Of a stretch of DNA of 10,735 nucleotides, positions 9,001 through 10,735 are shown piece after piece. The DNA is from Epsilonproteobacteria bacterium UBA6211 (lineage in GTDB: Bacteria > Campylobacterota > Campylobacteria > Campylobacterales > Arcobacteraceae). The DNA lies in NCBI GenBank assembly GCA_002421845.1, contig DISL01000030.1:49847-60581 (forward strand). Reading direction: 5' to 3'. Below the pieces are notes generated by a model. The model made no database searches. It worked only from the letters and a program-made list of their open reading frames with translations, and was not told the origin of the DNA. The number at the start of each line of letters is the position of its first letter. Positions within the stretch are counted from its first letter, which is position 1. A program made the translations under genes and the position numbers.

Positions 9001-10735
9001 GATACAATAGTTCAAATCAGACATCTACATATGGGTAACGGTACAAATACGGTACAAGGTAACTCTTATGCAAATAGTTTTGTTGGAGGAAGCGGTACGG
9101 ATACGTTAAGCTATAGCGGAAGTGCAGGAGCAGTAACTGTAAATGTAACAAGTAACGGAGCAGGTACGAGTAGCGGTGACGGTGCGGATGTATTTAGTAA
9201 TTTTGAACACTATATTTTATCAGGCGGTGCAGATACTATCAACCTAAGCGGTGTATATGGAAGCACGATAAACGGCGGAAGCGGAAGTGATACGGCTAGT
9301 TATGGAAGTGTAGCTACAGGACTCACGGTAACGGTAAACAACGGTAATACAAGTGCGACAGTAAATGACGGAAGTTCTACTGATACTTTACAAAGTATAG
9401 AAAAAATCATAGGCGGTGACGGTAACGATACATTTATAGTCTCAAACGTAACAGGTATAAATACACTTGACGGTGACGGCGGTGTAAATACATTACAATT
9501 AAGCGGTAATATAGATTTGTCATCGGTCGTGTTGTTGAATTTTAATGATATTACGGTAGCTAACGGTGATACTTTGACATTGAACGCAACGGATTTATCA
9601 GATAAAACTATGAGTATTACTTTAAATGGAACAGGTAGTTTGGTGATAGTTTCAGACTCTAGTAGTCATAACTTCAATAACATAACCCTTACAAAAGGGA
9701 CAGGAACCGTTACTCTTGATGTAAATATAAATAAAGATATAAGCGGAGCAAATATCAATACATTTATTGATAGATTTGATGTAGCTAGTGGAAATACTTT
9801 GACTTTAAATTTTGCTCAAGTATCCGGTAAAACAGGTATAGGAACAGGAACACTAAGATTTGCCGATAGTTCACTAACAGGTGCACAAATCAAATCTGTA
9901 AATGATAATAGTACAAATGGTATAGACTTGACAAATGTAACGACTATATCAACCGCTACAATGTCGGAGATGCTTGAGATTGTAAATAATACCGGAGCAA
10001 CATTTACGACGGCTACTAATTATGCAGTTAGTATAAGTGATACATCAAGTGCAGCTAATGTAAATACGGTTGCAGGTGATACTACAGGAGTAGTAACGGC
10101 TACTATCACTACCGGTGCAGTAACAACAACTTTAAATGCAATAGGCAATGTAAGTGCAAGTGATGTAATCACGTTTACTACGAATGATACAAGTGTAGAT
10201 GCTAGTGATTTAGTTGCACTGTCTGCTAAAATTGATACTTTTGGAGTAAATTCAATCACAAATATTACAGAAGCATATAATACGGTAAATGTAGCAACCG
10301 AGGTTGTAAATGCACTTAATATTACTGGAAATACGGAAACAGTTACGATAACAGGCGGTGCAATCTCTGCTGCAAATCTAAACACTATAGCAAATGCTAC
10401 AAGTGGTGTAGTAACGGCAACTATAACAACAGGTGCGGTTACAGCGACACTAGGTGCAATAACAAATGTAGATGCAAATGATGTAATAACATTTACCACA
10501 AATGATACAACAGTAGATGCAAGTGATTTGGTAGCCTTGTCTGCAAAAGTAGATAACTTTACTAGAACATCAATCACAGGTATAACTGAAGCATACAATA
10601 CCGCTAGTTTGACGACTGTTATTACAAATGCTATGGGGTTATTAGACGGTAATGAGACTATAGCTATCACAGGCGGTGCTATAAGTGCAAGTGATGCAAA
10701 TACTATTTTAAATGCAACAAGCGGAGTTGTGACTG
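1..10735 (+). CDS. Giant RTX-repeat (hemolysin-type calcium-binding) surface/adhesin-like protein, internal fragment
   Basis: Frame 1 is open over the whole window (3578 codons) with no stop, so this is an internal piece of a larger gene; start, signal sequences and C-terminus are not visible. Residues 1 to ~3165 are RTX nonapeptide arrays (typical unit GGTGNDTIY) alternating with linkers ending in IENVIGT-like motifs. Residues ~3166-3320 are a β-rich transition, and from ~3321 a 106-residue Thr/Ala-rich repeat begins. No cysteine and only five prolines were found. By family knowledge, RTX arrays fold into Ca2+-filled β-rolls after export, generally through type I secretion (ABC transporter, membrane-fusion protein, TolC-like pore). 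Very long ones are usually adhesins, biofilm or S-layer-like proteins rather than pore-forming toxins. No enzymatic domain is recognisable, so adhesin is inference from size and architecture. Codon use is homogeneous along the RTX part, so the region does not look like an assembly patchwork. Confidence 0.96.
283..552 (+). repeat. RTX β-roll array, residues 95-184
   Basis: Consecutive nonapeptides include GMGGSDTIS, GIAGNNVMY, GGTGNDTIY, GASGADDLR, GGLGDDTIY, GGAGNDIIR, SGIGEDTLY and GEAGNDTFI. After the second unit a hydrophilic insert (TMERNSASTDA) breaks the 9-residue rhythm. The array ends in a TFIF strand, as many RTX blocks do. It is one of the cleanest calcium-binding runs in the window. 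The second unit has Asn-Asn where Asp is expected. Confidence 0.92.
820..990 (+). repeat. RTX β-roll array, residues 274-330
   Basis: Units include GNGADNSIW, GHGGDDTIY, GVSGNNYLN, GGSGADTLF, AGIGSDVMI and GEGGNDLFK. The pattern is a canonical GDDTIY unit, then a GVSGNN unit, then a GGSGAD unit, and this order recurs in later modules (for example 8752-8904). A spacer with TIYGGMFDGTTAS follows and leads to the DTVDYS linker at about 1102. Confidence 0.9.
1714..1884 (+). repeat. RTX β-roll array, residues 572-628
   Basis: Units include GNSENNTIY, GMDGHDVIY, GIAGQNYID, GGNGNDTIY, SGTGADRLF and GGSGNDVFR. The third unit carries QN in place of ND, matching the recurrent variant blade seen elsewhere. 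A longer spacer follows (about residues 629-655, containing HFDGDIIDGGSEYDG) before the DTVDYS strand at 1972. Confidence 0.9.
2122..2418 (+). repeat. RTX β-roll array with internal loop, residues 708-806
   Basis: Units include GDVGNNTLV, GGAGTDTIR and GIAGNNVIY. A hydrophilic loop follows (DNIDGSETNDATS), then AGTGDDAIY, SGAGSDTVY, TNSGSDTIY, GGDGNDIIY and GGEGSNRIY. The loop sits at the same place, after a GNN blade, as the insert in the array at 283-552. After the array, another spacer (NKNLDGSHTDSG) leads to NDTVSYELV at 2452. Confidence 0.91.
2587..2760 (+). repeat. RTX β-roll array, residues 863-920
   Basis: Units include GSSEANTLI, GGGGNDIIN, GLSNNNRLE, GGSGNDTII, SGSGNNIID and GGAGSDTVD. 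Two of the units are Asn-Asn variants. The array runs directly into the linker strand VDYSYL at 2758, without a long spacer. Confidence 0.9.
3751..3906 (+). repeat. RTX β-roll array, residues 1251-1302
   Basis: Units include GNGQNNTLW, GGAGNDTLY, GVSANNILV, GGAGSDTFR and GGIGDNIIY. A long, less regular spacer follows (about residues 1303-1324, Ala/Gly/Ser-rich) before the strand LIDFSDSG at 3970. The following linker contains one of the window's five prolines (GVPVTLNL). Confidence 0.88.
4744..5043 (+). repeat. Long RTX β-roll array, 11 units, residues 1582-1681
   Basis: Eleven units follow without interruption: GTGGNDELY, GSSYANVLI, GGAGNDYID, GREGNDTIY, GTSGNNKLF, GSAGDDTIY, GGTGNDTLS, GGADNDILD, GSLGGNNTYI, GGTGDDTII and GGAGRDTLY. 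All are nine residues long except the ninth, which has ten. This should be one of the strongest Ca2+-binding stretches, based on the number of intact GxGxD turns. The following linker (residues ~1682-1735) is divergent, with HFEVLIATNYKDVV in place of IENVIGT. Confidence 0.93.
5776..5934 (+). repeat. RTX β-roll array, residues 1926-1978
   Basis: Units include GDSNSNTLH, GNAGNDTIY, GIGGANFLI, GGQGDDTLI and GGSGIDRYD. The array is followed by a Gly/Thr-rich spacer (DVSAGVGYTGTTTHG) and the strand INTISFYD, a variant of the usual DTVDYS. Confidence 0.88.
6121..6360 (+). repeat. RTX β-roll array with internal loop, residues 2041-2120
   Basis: Units include GDNSKNIIY, GYGGHDLIY, GTDGENTLY and GGTGNDTVY. 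A charged loop follows (SSTDAKTGAIGSRGD), then GGQGIDTLI and a weak unit ending AFLIGGD. The loop interrupts the β-roll. A further hydrophilic spacer (NGEDLEGDW) precedes IDYSAI at 6391. Confidence 0.85.
6832..7005 (+). repeat. RTX β-roll array, residues 2278-2335
   Basis: Recognisable units are GSSGNNTFI, GRDGNDVYD, LGAGDDRAA and GGAGQDTLD, with irregular spacing between them (MYGGNDHVL, NNYGSDTLI). The array is degenerate compared with its neighbours and leads into a non-RTX insert instead of a normal DYS linker. Confidence 0.82.
7006..7278 (+). other. Atypical non-RTX insert, residues ~2336-2426
   Basis: This segment replaces the usual DTVDYS/GVxVxL linker. It begins DMWNKIGANQG, then has strands such as TRLIFNSITAVDYN, GTLTLSNQTVVTSS and ITVEGLATL, followed by an aromatic stretch (SYNFYRITDGRGSYDYLYQ). 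It closes with a relic of the linker end (TNYADIFVG) before the next array. It contains Met, Trp, Arg and one proline (NPDF), more varied than flanking modules. I do not recognise a family. The alternating hydrophobic pattern suggests a small all-β domain, possibly a ligand-binding module displayed between β-rolls; this is inference. Confidence 0.6.
7294..7620 (+). repeat. Longest RTX β-roll array, 12 units, residues 2432-2540
   Basis: Twelve consecutive units keep exact 9-residue spacing: GSNNNDTVY, GYGANDTIW, AMGGNDIVY, GGDSADTIF, GVSGNNRLY, GGNDDDLIF, GGTGNDSIW, GGNGNDTIY, AKSGNNSIY, GGENDDIIY, AGTGLDIID and GGNGEDTLR, ending in Phe. Unit ends alternate among Tyr, Trp, Phe and Asp, giving aromatic residues at the same position of nearly every turn. 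This is the longest uninterrupted run in the window and the clearest single block for modelling a Ca2+-loaded β-roll. Confidence 0.94.
8050..8226 (+). repeat. RTX β-roll array, residues 2684-2742
   Basis: Units include GNLSFGNTLR, GGDGADIIK, GVGGSNYLY, GEAGNDTIF, SGTGNDYID and GGSGTNTVN. The third unit (GGSNYLY) is again the variant without the usual Asp. The array passes directly into the linker strand VNYSEF at 8224. Confidence 0.89.
8362..8595 (+). repeat. RTX β-roll array, residues 2788-2865
   Basis: Units include GSGADTIW, GSSSTNTIN, SGAGNDTIY, TIGGDDNYVY, AGSAADVVY, GAAGRDTIY, GEDGNDTIF and ASGGNDYID. Spacing is regular apart from one ten-residue unit. The array leads into DIVNYSAS and the linker strand LNITLAN. 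Confidence 0.91.
8752..8904 (+). repeat. RTX β-roll array, residues 2918-2968
   Basis: Units include GNNMNNSLI, GGANTDTIK, GISGNNYLN, GGSGADTIY, AGTGSDTII and ending GGS. The order of unit types closely matches the array at 820-990 (GVSGNNYLN, GGSGADTLF, AGIGSDVMI), which suggests these modules are duplicates of a common ancestor. Confidence 0.9.
9046..9495 (+). repeat. Short, decaying RTX modules at the end of the RTX region
   Basis: Residues 3016-3165 hold three compressed modules with only one or two nonapeptides each: GGSGTDTLSYSG (9088), GGSGSDTASYGS (9274) and GGDGNDTFIVSN (9412). Each is followed by a strand such as AVTVNVT or LTVTVNN. The linker motifs are 64-66 residues apart here, against about 113 on average. 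Serine, threonine and alanine rise while clean Ca2+ turns become rare, so this looks like the gradual boundary of the RTX part. Confidence 0.82.
9496..9960 (+). other. β-rich transition segment between the two repeat families
   Basis: Residues ~3166-3320 contain no GGxGxD turns. They show alternating hydrophobic strands such as LQLSGNIDLSSVVLLNF, ITVANGDTLTLNATDL, MSITLNGTGSLVIVSDS, NNITLTKGTGTVTLDVNI and NTLTLNFAQV. The phrase 'GDTLTLNATDLSDKTMSITLNGTGS' is represented again in looser form by GNTLTLNFAQVSGK and GTGTLRFADSS, about 80 residues later, hinting at two related halves. I do not recognise a named family; a β-sandwich or β-helix connector is plausible. Confidence 0.6.
9961..10086 (+). 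repeat. Partial first unit of the 106-residue repeat array
   Basis: Residues 3321-3362 end in YAVSISDTSSAANVNTVAGDT. This aligns with the end of the full unit (VTITGGAISAANLNTIANATS), directly before the conserved GVVTATITTGAV start. The part before it (MSEMLEIVNNTGATFTTAT) is only weakly similar to the middle of the full unit. The array therefore appears to begin with a diverged or truncated unit. Confidence 0.72.
10087..10404 (+). repeat. 106-residue Thr/Ala-rich tandem repeat, unit 1
   Basis: Residues 3363-3468 run from GVVTATITTGAV to IANATS. Landmarks inside are NVSASDVITFTTNDT, VDASDLVALSAKID, SITNITEAYNT and VTITGGAISAANL. Compared with unit 2, 74 of 106 residues are identical by hand count with no gaps. 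The unit seems to consist of two half-repeats sharing a T-x-T ... A-x-(D/N)-L-x-x-(L/I)-x-A pattern. It is unrelated to RTX and has no calcium-binding consensus. Similar Thr/Ala/Val repeats with an ASDL phrase occur in very large surface proteins, by general recollection only. Confidence 0.9.
10405..10722 (+). repeat. 106-residue Thr/Ala-rich tandem repeat, unit 2
   Basis: Residues 3469-3574 repeat unit 1 in perfect register: GVVTATITTGAV, NVDANDVITFTTNDT, VDASDLVALSAKVD, SITGITEAYNT and ITGGAISASDANT. The N-terminal 50 residues are the most conserved (43 of 50 identical). The stretch after AYNT is the most variable. Many matching residues use different codons in the two units, so the copies are not recent duplicates. 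Confidence 0.9.
10723..10735 (+). repeat. Start of 106-residue repeat unit 3, cut by window edge
   Basis: The last codons read GVVT, preceded by NATS, exactly 318 bp after the same point in unit 2. The array therefore continues to the right of the window for an unknown number of units. Confidence 0.75.

Larger units (their letters stand above)
211..9430 (+). repeat. About 28 dispersed IENVIGT-type linker motifs between β-rolls
   Basis: A conserved motif (consensus about S/N-I-E-N-V-I-G-T-x-x-x-D-T-I-x-G) ends every linker. Approximate starts: 211, 784, 1231, 1426, 1681, 2092, 2557, 2911, 3184, 3448, 3721, 4105, 4435, 4726, 5140, 5506, 5749, 6088, 6568, 6796, 7249, 7753, 8020, 8335, 8716, 9010, 9199 and 9394. 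The best matches are 2092 (NIENVIGTSINDTI), 2911 (NIENVIGSSKDDYI) and 3184 (SIENVIGTSFADTI). Degenerate ones include 5140 (HFEVLIATNYKDVV), 7249 (DFEQFLMTNYADIF) and 9010. This linker type is common in large bacterial RTX proteins. It probably caps one β-roll and nucleates the next, but that role is inference. Confidence 0.85.
1..9495 (+). repeat. RTX region: alternating β-roll nonapeptide arrays and linker modules
   Basis: Residues 1-3165 repeat a two-part module. Part one is a run of nonapeptides of the form G-G-x-G-(N/D/S)-D-x-(I/L)-(Y/x), the RTX calcium-binding consensus, where backbone and Asp side chains of neighbouring turns bind Ca2+. Part two is a linker with the order DGGxGxDTVDYS, a hydrophobic strand like GVNVNL, a variable turn, a TDTLxxIENV strand, and then GTxxADTIxGN, which re-enters the next array. 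Modules differ in number of nonapeptides and in linker length, so the DNA is not a simple tandem repeat. Arrays not listed separately below lie near 1-120, 2938-3060, 3214-3330, 3478-3600, 4135-4290, 4465-4600, 5221-5340, 5533-5640, 6592-6720 and 7783-7900. Confidence 0.93.

Noticed and set aside
2080..9410. Short poly-A tracts (six A) at about 2086, 4453, 6087, 6153 and 9402 as possible phase-variation sites
   Set aside because: Six-base tracts are normal in AT-rich coding DNA; no homopolymer long enough to suggest slippage control was seen, and the frame stays open.
9961..9990. ATG at 9961 (MSEMLEIV) as a possible new gene start
   Set aside because: The frame is continuous upstream without any stop, and there is no convincing ribosome binding site just before it; it is an internal methionine.
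10020..10670. 216-codon open frame on the - strand with hydrophobic Val/Ala/Ile-rich translation
   Set aside because: It is the antisense of the 106-residue Thr/Ala repeat and shows the same 106-residue period. Codons for Thr, Ala, Val and Asn read backward rarely give stops, and the + frame is continuous and clearly a real protein.
1..10735. Possible CRISPR-like or simple DNA tandem repeats because of the dense GGTAATGATAC-like words
   Set aside because: The repetition is at protein level (nonapeptides) with free synonymous change and no constant-length spacers; it is coding sequence.
1..10735. Pore-forming RTX toxin (HlyA-like)
   Set aside because: Nonapeptides alone do not mean toxin. 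No hydrophobic pore domain or acylation region is visible, and the repeat region is far longer than in RTX cytolysins.

Overview
The window lies entirely inside one giant protein-coding gene on the + strand. Reading frame 1 is open from base 1 to base 10735 (3578 complete codons). There is no start codon context, no stop codon and no intergenic DNA, so both ends of the gene lie outside the window. I translated every line by eye and found no in-frame stop and no frameshift.

The first ~9.5 kb (residues 1 to about 3165) encodes a very long RTX (hemolysin-type calcium-binding) region. Nonapeptide arrays of the GGxGxDxΦx type, with a strong house consensus GGxGNDTIY, alternate with a non-RTX linker. 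The linker consists of a DTVDYS-like strand, a GVxVxL-like strand, and then an IENVIGTxxADTI-like motif leading into the next array. I count about 28 linkers, 64 to 190 residues apart (mean about 113). The longest clean β-roll run is 12 successive nonapeptides at 7294-7620. One module (7006-7278) carries an unusual non-RTX insert.

From about 9.5 kb the protein changes character. A β-rich, Thr/Asn/Leu/Val-rich transition segment (9496-9960) is followed by a different repeat family rich in Thr, Ala and Val. Its period is exactly 106 residues (318 bp). One partial unit, two full units and the first bases of a further unit are visible, and the array continues past the right edge.

The protein has no cysteine and only five prolines in 3578 residues, and it is acidic and Gly/Asp/Asn/Thr-rich. 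This fits a secreted calcium-folded giant adhesin or surface/matrix protein. By family knowledge such proteins are usually exported by a type I secretion system, but no secretion gene, N-terminal anchor or C-terminal signal is in view, so export route and function are inference.

The organism is probably a low-GC Gram-negative bacterium. Two hand-counted lines gave about 38% GC. Ile is very often ATA, and Arg is almost always AGA/AGG (only five CGN codons noticed). This is compatible with Campylobacterota (Sulfurimonas/Sulfuricurvum/Arcobacter-like), but composition alone cannot fix the taxon. No RNA genes, mobile elements, CRISPR arrays, promoters or terminators are supported.
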